A stretch of DNA of 55,415 nucleotides, taken from positions 1 to 55,415 of the forward strand of contig JAVBUP010000005.1 in assembly GCA_031555175.1 (NCBI GenBank). Direction: 5' to 3'. Below are positions 43,646-50,242 of the stretch, piece by piece. The translations under genes were made by a program, and so were the position numbers. Every line of letters begins with the position of its first letter. Position 1 is the stretch's first letter. The DNA comes from JAVBUP01 sp031555175 (lineage in GTDB: Bacteria > Bacillota_I > Bacilli_A > Erysipelotrichales > Coprobacillaceae). The notes under the pieces are model-generated. The model was not told the origin of the DNA and ran no database searches. It was given only the letters and a program-made list of their open reading frames with translations.

Positions 43646-44302
43646 ATGAAAAAAATAGAAATATTTAAAAATGGTTTATTTAAAGAAAACCCAATCTTCG
43701 CAATGTTCCTTGGTATGTGTTCAGCTTTAGCTGTCACTACAACATTAAACAACGCTGTGGGTATGGGACTTGCAGTTATATTCGTACTTGTAATGTCAAA
43801 TGCGATTATTTCAATATTAAGAAAAATTATCCCAGATGAAATTAGAATTCCAGCATATATTGTTATCATTGCAACACTTGTAAAGATTGTTGAAATGGTT
43901 GTACATGCATATATGCCTGCATTATATGATTCATTAGGAATCTTCTTACCGTTAATTGTTGTTAACTGTGTAATTCTTGGCCGTGCAGAGTCATTTGCAA
44001 ACAAGAATGGTGTAGTTAGTTCAATTATTGATGGAATCGGAATGGGACTTGGTTATACATTCGCATTAGTGGTAATATCATTCTTTAGACAACTATTAGG
44101 GACTGGGATATTATCATTTGCAAACCCATTTGATGCAAATCAAGTTTGGTTCAATTTAGAAATTGCAAAAGATTTTGCAATTAATATCTTTACTCAACCA
44201 GCTGGAGCATTCTTGACTCTAGGGTTAATAGTAGGAATTATTAATACATTAAATATTCGTAAGGCTAAAAAAGCTGCAGCGAAGAAAGTGGAGGTAAAAT
44301 AA
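43646..44302 (+). CDS. rnfE: Rnf complex subunit RnfE
   Basis: A 218-residue integral membrane subunit with six helices. Conserved blocks include KENPIFAMFLGMCSALAVT (with the cluster Cys near residue 24) and LPLIVVNCVILGRAESFANK (second Cys near residue 112). With RnfA it forms the ion channel and holds the intramembrane 2Fe-2S cluster. AGGAGGG upstream. The 3' tail (KAKKAAAKKVEVK) is basic. Length normal. Confidence 0.96.
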   Translation: MKKIEIFKNGLFKENPIFAMFLGMCSALAVTTTLNNAVGMGLAVIFVLVMSNAIISILRKIIPDEIRIPAYIVIIATLVKIVEMVVHAYMPALYDSLGIFLPLIVVNCVILGRAESFANKNGVVSSIIDGIGMGLGYTFALVVISFFRQLLGTGILSFANPFDANQVWFNLEIAKDFAINIFTQPAGAFLTLGLIVGIINTLNIRKAKKAAAKKVEVK

Positions 44303-44303
44303 T

Positions 44304-44876
44304 ATGAACTTATTCGCTTTATTTATCTCATTAGCAATAATTAATAATGTTGTATTAGCAAGGTTCTTAGCTGTATGTCCATTACTAGGGGTTTCAAAGA
44401 AATCTAAGAATGCCTTAAGTATGGGGTTAGCAGTTACATTTGTTATTGCATTATCTTCAATTATTACTTATGCATTATATTATGGTGTTTTAAAACCACT
44501 AAAGATCGAATACATGGATTTATTAACATTTATTCTTGTAATCGCATCATTAGTTCAATTCGTAGAAATGTTTATTAAGAAGACATCACCAGCTTTATAT
44601 AAAGCAATGGGAGTTTACTTACCATTAATTACAACAAACTGTGCAGTACTTGGTGTAGCATTAGATAATATCCGCTCTGGATATACTCTAACTGAATCAG
44701 TAGTAGCAGGATTTGCAGTACCATTAGGATTTACACTTGTAATCTTTATCTTCGCAACAATTCGTGAAAGATTAGAAATTGCAACAACTCCAGATGGATT
44801 TAAAGAAGTGCCAATTTCTTTAATTACTGCTGCAATCATGGCGTGTGCTTTTGCTGGATTAGCAGGATTAGTTTAG
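44304..44876 (+). CDS. rnfA: Rnf complex subunit RnfA
   Basis: A 190-residue integral subunit with six helices, inverted relative to RnfE. It has the conserved INNVVLARFLAVCPLLGVSKK (Cys about residue 25) and LPLITTNCAVLGVALDN (Cys about 113). It starts one base after the rnfE stop, with GGAGG upstream, so the subunits are made together. Standard length. Confidence 0.97.
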   Translation: MNLFALFISLAIINNVVLARFLAVCPLLGVSKKSKNALSMGLAVTFVIALSSIITYALYYGVLKPLKIEYMDLLTFILVIASLVQFVEMFIKKTSPALYKAMGVYLPLITTNCAVLGVALDNIRSGYTLTESVVAGFAVPLGFTLVIFIFATIRERLEIATTPDGFKEVPISLITAAIMACAFAGLAGLV

Positions 44877-44877
44877 G

Positions 44878-45066
44878 ATGGAAAATATCGGTTTAGCATT
44901 ATTATGGATAGGTGGTTTATCAGCACTATACTTTGGTTTATACTTGCTGAACAAAAAAACTCCTAAACCTGAAGGATGCGAAAATCTTGAAGTGGCTTGT
45001 GAAGGATGTAATCAAATAGATTGCACGAATCACAAAGCTCATCAAACTAGCAAGGAGGAACAATAA
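44878..45066 (+). CDS. Small Cys-rich membrane protein between rnfA and rnfB
   Basis: A 62-residue protein with one N-terminal helix (about residues 4-24) and a short cytoplasmic tail holding four Cys: PEGCENLEV, ACEGCNQIDC (pattern C-x6-C-x2-C-x4-C), then a hydrophilic end. It starts one base after rnfA; its stop overlaps the rnfB start. The layout (single helix plus four Cys, tied to A/E-type subunits) resembles NqrM, the DUF539 iron-delivery factor for the Nqr cluster, and also FeoB-associated Cys-rich proteins. An assembly role for the RnfA/E cluster is my inference. Confidence 0.75.
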   Translation: MENIGLALLWIGGLSALYFGLYLLNKKTPKPEGCENLEVACEGCNQIDCTNHKAHQTSKEEQ

Positions 45067-45374
45067 TGTTATACGCAGGAATAACACTTGGTGTAATTGG
45101 TGCAGTCTTAGGGTTTCTATTAGGAATCGCGGATCGCTTCTTAAAAGTAGAAGTTGATAACAGAATTGAAGTAGTAACTGATCTGCTTCCTGGATTAAAC
45201 TGTGGTGTATGTGGTAATCCAGGATGTGCAGGGATGGCAACTGCTTTAGTTGAAGGAACTGTTTCCAAGGTATCTGTTTGTAAACCATCTAGCCAAGAAG
45301 TAAGAGAAAAAATCAGAGATTTCTTAAACAGTGCTGAAGGTATAGACGGACAAACATTAAAAGTTGAAATTTAG
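45066..45374 (+). CDS. rnfB: RnfB, truncated form with one iron-sulfur motif
   Basis: A 102-residue RnfB. It keeps the N-terminal helix (about 4-22) and the 4Fe-4S domain (NCGVCGNPGCAGMATAL, plus a fourth Cys in VSVCKPSS; about residues 43-80) but ends near residue 100. Usual RnfB proteins continue for 90-230 residues with two or more ferredoxin-like 4Fe-4S pairs. The end is a normal stop followed by a good terminator, with no continuing frame, so this is not a fresh frameshift visible here. Electrons from ferredoxin must then enter with only one cluster or through another protein. AGGAGGAA precedes the ATG. Confidence 0.9.
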   Translation: MLYAGITLGVIGAVLGFLLGIADRFLKVEVDNRIEVVTDLLPGLNCGVCGNPGCAGMATALVEGTVSKVSVCKPSSQEVREKIRDFLNSAEGIDGQTLKVEI

Positions 45375-45381
45375 TTAAACT

Positions 45382-45406
45382 AACACTCTCAAAAAGAGTG
45401 TTTTTT
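45382..45406 (+). terminator. Terminator of the rnf operon
   Basis: AACACTCT/AGAGTGTT followed by six T's, just after rnfB. Confidence 0.8.
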
Positions 45407-45553
45407 AATACATAATTTTACAAAATCATGTGAATAATTATTGCATCCATGTATACAATTTATATAGTTGATTTTTAACCATGGAAAAAACATGATTAAT
45501 TGTGAAGTTTTATGAAGCCATATAAAAAGTGTTGAATATAAAAGACTTTTTGC

Positions 45554-45614
45554 TTGTGAAATTGCTAAATAATTCACAAAACTAATTGAAATTGTTACTT
45601 AAATAGTGTAAAAT
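45554..45614 (+). promoter_or_regulatory. Promoter with upstream inverted repeat, lipoprotein gene
   Basis: TTGAAA (45586-45591), 17-bp spacer, TAAAAT (45609-45614). A dyad TTGTGAA-N12-TTCACAA lies at 45554-45579, ending 6 bp before the -35; a further half site TTGTGAAG is near 45500. The half sites look like Rex or CRP/FNR half sites but the 12-base gap fits neither. The 318 bp between rnfB and this gene contain nothing else notable. Confidence 0.55.
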
Positions 45615-45692
45615 TAACAGTGACCAAAAGTGTGTTTTTAGTCGGACATATTTTGGAACAAAATAACTTAATTATTGAAAGGGAAATATAAA

Positions 45693-46637
45693 ATGAAAAA
45701 ATTATTAGCATTCGCTTTAGTAGCTGGTATGTTAGTAGGATGTGGTAAAAAAGACACTTTCACAAAAGTTGGTGTTGGATCAGTAACATCTTATAGCTTA
45801 CACTATGGAGCTGATGAAGTAGTTACAGTTGTAGCTGCTATCGCATTAGACAAAGATGACAAAATTGTATACGCTTATATTGATGAAGCTCAATCTGCAC
45901 TTGCTGTAGCTGCTGATGGAACTAAATCATTAAAGAAAGATCAATCTAAAAAAGAATTATTAGAAGGATACGGTATGAAGGAAACTTCAGGAAAAGCTGG
46001 TATCGGTAAAGAATGGTATGAACAAGTTAAAGCATTAGAAGACTGGTTAGTTGGTAAGACTGTCGCTGAAGCTGTTGCTGATGCAAAAATTGAAGATGGA
46101 TATGCTACAGATGCTGATTTATTAGCTGGATGTACAATCGCTGTTTCTGGGCATTTCGCTGCATTAGAAGAAGCTGCTAAAAATGTACATGAAGTATCAG
46201 GTGCTACTAAGTTAGGATTAGGTATTAAATCTGCTTATGCTGTATCACGTGGAAATGATCAAGTTAATACTACTTGGTCAGTAGTAGCTGTTGATGATAA
46301 AGATGTAGTTAAATTTATCTACAATGATGTTGATCAATCTACATTAGTAGTAGCTGCTGATGGAACAAAATCATTAAGCACTGCTTTATCTAAGAAAGAA
46401 TTAAAAGAAGGGTACAACATGAAAGACTCTTCTGGTATTGGTAAAGAATGGTATGAACAACAAGAAGCTTTAGAAGAATTCATGACTGGTAAAACAGTTG
46501 CTGAAGCTGTTACTGCTGCTGCTGTTGCTGAAAATTTAGTAACAGATGCTGATTTATTAGCAAAAGTAACTATTAAAGTATCTGATTATTTCGCTGCTGC
46601 TGAAGAAGCTGCTTCTAAAGTAGCTGTAGTTAAATAA
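45693..46637 (+). CDS. Two-repeat lipoprotein with a flavinylation-like motif
   Basis: A 314-residue lipoprotein (lipobox LVAGMLVGC, Cys about residue 17). The mature part is two copies of a roughly 135-residue module: each has LVVAADGTKSL or LAVAADGTKSL, SKKELLEGYGMK/SKKELKEGYNMK, IGKEWYEQ, GKTVAEAV and TDADLLA. Only the first copy ends in HEVSGATKLG (about residue 169), the S-G-A-T motif used by ApbE, whose gene is next. It resembles in design the flavinylated lipoprotein PplA of Listeria. Ala/Lys/Glu-rich, with a codon bias like ppdK, suggesting high expression. ATG 45693 follows GAAAGGGA. Confidence 0.7.
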   Translation: MKKLLAFALVAGMLVGCGKKDTFTKVGVGSVTSYSLHYGADEVVTVVAAIALDKDDKIVYAYIDEAQSALAVAADGTKSLKKDQSKKELLEGYGMKETSGKAGIGKEWYEQVKALEDWLVGKTVAEAVADAKIEDGYATDADLLAGCTIAVSGHFAALEEAAKNVHEVSGATKLGLGIKSAYAVSRGNDQVNTTWSVVAVDDKDVVKFIYNDVDQSTLVVAADGTKSLSTALSKKELKEGYNMKDSSGIGKEWYEQQEALEEFMTGKTVAEAVTAAAVAENLVTDADLLAKVTIKVSDYFAAAEEAASKVAVVK

Positions 46638-46665
46638 TTAACTTTATAACTAACGACTAGATATT

Positions 46666-46687
46666 AAGACCCATTGGGGTCTTTTTA
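46666..46687 (+). terminator. Terminator after the repeat lipoprotein
   Basis: AAGACCC-ATTG-GGGTCTT then T's. Confidence 0.8.
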
Positions 46688-46766
46688 TTATTCATTTGTG
46701 TTTTAAATAACAAGCAATTATGGTATAATATTCAATTGTAAAATGTCTATTTATAGGAGGGTATAT

Positions 46767-47879
46767 ATGAAAAATATTATAAGCAAATATGTAAAGTTGC
46801 TACTTGCACTAACTATGTTTGTACCGTTAACTGGGTGTACAAAGAAAGAAACAACAAAGCTATATAATCAGAAGTTTTCAGGGCCATTTGATACTATGAC
46901 ACAGCTTATCGCATATACCGAAACTTCGGAAGAATTCGATGAATACTTCTTAGATTTAAAGACTGAGATGACTAGGCTGCATCAATTATACGACCGTTAT
47001 AATAACTATGAAGGAATAAATAATATTAAAACCATTAATGATAATGCTGGTATAGCGCCTGTTAAAGTTGATGATGAAGTATTCTCGTTAATAGAAATGT
47101 CTATTAATGGTAATAAAGATATCAGCTCTAATGTAAATATAGCTTTTGGGTCTGTACTAATGGTATGGCATAATTATCGAGATTCTGCTGAATTTAATGG
47201 TGGTATCGGGGATATCCCATCGATGGCTGAATTAACTTCTGCGAATCAACATACTGATATCAGTAAAGTTATTTTAGATAAAAATAACAAAACTGTTTAT
47301 CTTGCAGAAAAAGGCATGAGTTTAGATGTAGGTGCTGTTGCTAAGGGCTATGCTGTTGAACTTTGTAAGCAAAAACTAATCGCAATGGGTGCAGCGTCGT
47401 TTATAATCTCTGGTGGTGGAAATGTCACGACTCATGGTAAGAGATTAGTTGAGAAAGAAGTAGATACTCTTTCTGCTTGTGCTACTAGCTTTTGCGTTGG
47501 GGTTGAAAGCCCAGGTGATGGAGCATATGCTGATTTTGCTAGCACTGATGTAATGGTTACTGCTGATAATGTTTCTATTGTTACAAGTGGCGATTATCAA
47601 AGATATTATATGGATAATGATGGTAATAGATACCATCATCTTATTGATCCTGATACACTAATGCCAGGAACTCATTTTAGAGCTGTTACAGTATTTATTG
47701 AGGATTCTGGATTAGCTGATTTCTTGTCTACAGCTTTATTCTTAACTAGCTATGAAGAAGGAATAGAGTACGTAGAAAATTATGATGGATTAGAAGCGAT
47801 ATGGTTAATGAATGATGGGACTATAAAAATTTCATCAGGCTTTGTAGAAGGCGAGAATATTAGTGTTGCAAAACATTAA
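46767..47879 (+). CDS. apbE: FAD:protein FMN transferase ApbE (lipoprotein)
   Basis: A 370-residue lipoprotein (FVPLTGC, Cys about residue 23) of the ApbE family, which attaches FMN from FAD to Thr in S/T-G-A-T motifs of extracytoplasmic proteins. Motifs: FDTMTQLIAYT (about 40-50), DVGAVAKGYAVE (about 190-201), FIISGGGNVTTHG and SGDYQRYYMDNDGNRYHHLIDPDT (about 275-298, substrate and Mg site). AGGAGGG upstream of the ATG. Its targets are the flavin motifs of RnfD, RnfG and the lipoprotein next door. Confidence 0.95.
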   Translation: MKNIISKYVKLLLALTMFVPLTGCTKKETTKLYNQKFSGPFDTMTQLIAYTETSEEFDEYFLDLKTEMTRLHQLYDRYNNYEGINNIKTINDNAGIAPVKVDDEVFSLIEMSINGNKDISSNVNIAFGSVLMVWHNYRDSAEFNGGIGDIPSMAELTSANQHTDISKVILDKNNKTVYLAEKGMSLDVGAVAKGYAVELCKQKLIAMGAASFIISGGGNVTTHGKRLVEKEVDTLSACATSFCVGVESPGDGAYADFASTDVMVTADNVSIVTSGDYQRYYMDNDGNRYHHLIDPDTLMPGTHFRAVTVFIEDSGLADFLSTALFLTSYEEGIEYVENYDGLEAIWLMNDGTIKISSGFVEGENISVAKH

Positions 47880-48270
47880 GAAGTTATTGAACATTCACGA
47901 TATAATTTTCATAGCAGTAGTTTTGGTTGGATCGCTTGGACTGTGGTTATCTTTTGATAAGATATTTGCAGTGACTGGTGATTTATATGCGGTAGTTTAT
48001 TATGACAATGAAGAAATAGAACGTTTGTCATTGACTGATGACCAGACTTATACCATGTTGCAAAGTCAATATCCTGATTTACTAGCAGATTTAGAAATTG
48101 AGGTTAAAGATAAGTCGGTTAGAATTTCTAAAGAAACATCTCCAAATCATATATGTAGCAAGCAAGGATGGAGTAGTAGTCCAATTAAACCATTGGTGTG
48201 TCTACCTAATAATGTATTTGTTACTATCATCGCCCCAAATGATAGTGATGTCGACGTAACGATAAGATAA
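47863..48270 (+). CDS. NusG domain II-like membrane protein
   Basis: A 135-residue protein with an N-terminal helix (about 12-30) and an outer beta domain of NusG-domain-II type: ICSKQGWSSSPIKPLVCLPNNVFVTI (about residues 100-124) is its signature. Such proteins occur next to ApbE and Gx-transporter genes and, from memory, include EetA of the Listeria extracellular electron-transfer locus. It starts (GTG at 47863, after GAAGGCGAG) inside the apbE end and overlaps the next start by one base, so the block is translated as one unit. Biochemical role not known. Confidence 0.8.
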   Translation: MLQNIKKLLNIHDIIFIAVVLVGSLGLWLSFDKIFAVTGDLYAVVYYDNEEIERLSLTDDQTYTMLQSQYPDLLADLEIEVKDKSVRISKETSPNHICSKQGWSSSPIKPLVCLPNNVFVTIIAPNDSDVDVTIR

Positions 48271-48788
48271 TGGGTAATAAAAAAGTACAAAGAATTACAA
48301 GGCTTTCAATGTTATTAGCTGTGGGTATTATTCTTCATTTTGCAGAAGGAATGATTGAATTACCGGCAATCCCTGGGGTAAGGTTAGGATTCGCTAATAT
48401 CGTTGGGTTAATTGTATTGTATATATTTGGTGGAAAAGAAATGGTTATGATTAATCTATTTAGAGTATTCTTTGCTTCACTATTGAACGGAAGACTATTC
48501 TCAATTGGTTTTTGGTTAAGTTTAACTGGTGTTATGTTAAGTACATTTATGTGTTTATTATTTAAGAAGTTTACTAAAATGTCTATCTTTGGAATTAGTG
48601 TTGTGTCAGCAACTTTTCATGGAATAGGACAAATATTAGCAGTTATGTTCTTATATAAGCAATTTGCGATGGTATATTATTTACCAATTCTAACATTGGC
48701 AGCTATTCCAACTGGATTGTTTACAGCGCTAATTGCATATCAAGTATTAAAGAGAGTGAAGGGAGCTAATTATGGGGAAAGTTATTAA
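48270..48788 (+). CDS. Gx transporter family membrane protein
   Basis: A 172-residue protein with five or six helices, often labelled heptaprenyl diphosphate synthase component I. The N terminus LSMLLAVGIILHFAEGMIELPAIPGVRLGFANIVGLIV and the MVMINLFRVFFASLLNGRLFS block are typical of the family, which looks like an ECF S-component. It is probably the EetB-like partner of the NusG-II protein. Overlaps its neighbours by 1 and 17 bp. Confidence 0.85.
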   Translation: MGNKKVQRITRLSMLLAVGIILHFAEGMIELPAIPGVRLGFANIVGLIVLYIFGGKEMVMINLFRVFFASLLNGRLFSIGFWLSLTGVMLSTFMCLLFKKFTKMSIFGISVVSATFHGIGQILAVMFLYKQFAMVYYLPILTLAAIPTGLFTALIAYQVLKRVKGANYGESY

Positions 48789-49029
48789 TTATAAAACTAA
48801 AGGAGTATGTTCAACTGATATCAATTTAGAAGTTGAAAACGGAAAAATTGTTAATGTTGAGTTTATTAGAGGATGTAATGGTAATTTGAATGGTATTTCT
48901 GTCCTAGTAAAAGGCATGGATATTGATGAAGCTATTGCTAAACTTGAAGGAATAAAATGTGGTATAAAAGATACATCTTGTCCTGATCAATTATCAATTG
49001 CTTTAAAAGAAGCTAAAGCAGCATTATAA
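48772..49029 (+). CDS. TSCPD domain protein (TIGR03905 type)
   Basis: An 85-residue protein with one TSCPD domain: GVCSTDINLEVENGKI, FIRGCNGNLNGI and the name-giving DTSCPDQL (about residues 67-74), plus IKCGIK, giving four conserved Cys. The same domain sits at the C terminus of class II (B12) ribonucleotide reductase NrdJ, but the stand-alone form has no proven role. It overlaps the Gx gene by 17 bp and ends the operon. Confidence 0.88.
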   Translation: MGKVINYKTKGVCSTDINLEVENGKIVNVEFIRGCNGNLNGISVLVKGMDIDEAIAKLEGIKCGIKDTSCPDQLSIALKEAKAAL

Positions 49030-49055
49030 AAGCGAACTTATGTTCGCTTTTTTTA
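49029..49055 (+). terminator. Terminator of the apbE operon
   Basis: Nine-base perfect stem AAAGCGAAC-TTAT-GTTCGCTTT then T's; it includes the last base of the stop codon. Confidence 0.85.
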
Positions 49056-49064
49056 ATTAACCTA

Positions 49065-49340
49065 TTAGAATGGATTAGCTGCTCCAGGGCCCCATGGCAT
49101 AGGCCTAGGTCTTGGGCCTGGTCCCCATGGCTTAAATGGTGGTCTAGGACCCCATGGAACATATGGCGGATAAGGCGGATAAGGATATGGTGGGTATGGA
49201 TAGTATGGATAAGGTCTAGGACCAATAAATGGTGACAGTGCTGCTCCAGCGATGAATGGTATAATTGCTCCCCCAGGACCAAATATCATTCTGTCATCAT
49301 TATTTCCATAAGTTTGATAGTATTCTTGATTCATTTTCAT
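49065..49340 (-). CDS. Pro/Tyr/Gly-rich low-complexity small protein
   Basis: A 91-residue protein with a soluble N terminus (MNQEYYQTYGNNDD), a short hydrophobic stretch (AIIPFIAGAALSPF, about 26-39) and a tail of P-Y-P-P repeats, then W-G-P-rich repeats with Arg. Similar low-complexity proteins are found among spore-coat or surface proteins of Bacillota, but no family is recognised. GAAAGGAAG precedes the ATG at 49340. The gene overlaps nothing, and the amino-acid pattern is coherent in this frame only. Confidence 0.6.
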   Translation of the reverse strand: MKMNQEYYQTYGNNDDRMIFGPGGAIIPFIAGAALSPFIGPRPYPYYPYPPYPYPPYPPYVPWGPRPPFKPWGPGPRPRPMPWGPGAANPF

Positions 49341-49410
49341 CTTCCTTTCATCCTACAATATGCATGAATTTGCAATAGGTGTATGACACTAATGAAAATA
49401 TCTATCTATT

Positions 49411-49435
49411 TAAAAACGACTTAATAGAGTCGTTA
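49411..49435 (-). terminator. Terminator of mnmM
   Basis: AACGACT/AGTCGTT stem with short loop and T's on the minus strand, overlapping the stop codon. Confidence 0.65.
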
Positions 49436-49951
49436 TTTCTTAATGTATATTAGTTTTTCTTCATTAGTGAAATTATCATATAATTGATACTTTATTTCTT
49501 GTTGGTTTAACGCAGAAATTATGCGCTCATATTCAGCTATTCCGCCATCATGAGCAGTATAGCAACAAATAATCATACTACCATCTATAAGTAGTTTATA
49601 CGCGCTTAAAATGGCAATTTCTGCGTGATAATCCTTTGTATTTATCTTCTTGTCACTTCCAGGTAAAAATCCTAAATTAAACAAGATTAAATTTGCCAAA
49701 GGTATATACTTAGGTATGTTATTAAAGTCGTCATTAATAAGTGTTATATTGGTAATGTCTCTTATTTTTTTCTGTGTTCTTCTAATAGCTAATGGCTGAA
49801 TATCAAATGAATATACCTGATCAAAATGGTTGCTTAAAAATAGTGTATCATGTCCATTGCCGCATGTTGCATCAATGGCAATGTTTTTATTTGTACTTTT
49901 CAATATTAATTCATGAGATAAGTCTACTATATTTGAGTTTATTTGAATCAC
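49433..49951 (-). CDS. mnmM: tRNA methyltransferase MnmM (YtqB family)
   Basis: A 172-residue Rossmann methyltransferase. SAM loop ATCGNGHDTLFL (about residues 28-39), VYSFDIQPLAI (about 45-55) and NLGFLPGSDK (about 92-101), with HDGG near residue 129, match YtqB, which methylates the 5-aminomethyl group of mnm5s2U34 in tRNA. The start is uncertain: no ATG fits; the GTG at 49951 lies inside the AAGGTGAT ribosome-binding stretch, and the codon a normal distance after that stretch is ATA. The frame itself is secure. Confidence 0.85.
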   Translation of the reverse strand: MIQINSNIVDLSHELILKSTNKNIAIDATCGNGHDTLFLSNHFDQVYSFDIQPLAIRRTQKKIRDITNITLINDDFNNIPKYIPLANLILFNLGFLPGSDKKINTKDYHAEIAILSAYKLLIDGSMIICCYTAHDGGIAEYERIISALNQQEIKYQLYDNFTNEEKLIYIKK

Positions 49952-50184
49952 CTTCTTTTATAGTTCAATTGGTTTAGGTGTTAACAGTATACTTAACTAA
50001 GCATATGGTTCACTAGTAAATTATAGCTTAGATAATGATTATTTTGAAGATAATAAATATTTATATAGCTAACAAAGATATTAATAGCTACTATTTTAGG
50101 TTTTTAGATAAAAGAGCTAGCACCAAATTGTATATAAACATGGCGTTATTATGCTAACTTGGCAATACTACAGGAGCAAAAACT

Positions 50185-50214
50185 TTGAAATTAACTAAGG
50201 CGATATGCTATACT
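50185..50214 (+). promoter_or_regulatory. Promoter of the diguanylate cyclase gene
   Basis: TTGAAA (50185-50190), 18-bp spacer, TATACT (50209-50214), 29 bp before the ATG. Confidence 0.6.
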
Positions 50215-50242
50215 ATTATTTAGAAGTAAAGGATTGATTTGA

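Noticed and set aside
45554..45579. Rex box before the lipoprotein gene
   Set aside because: Half sites fit but the 12-base gap is too long for Rex (4 bases) and not right for FNR/CRP (6 bases); kept only as an unassigned dyad.
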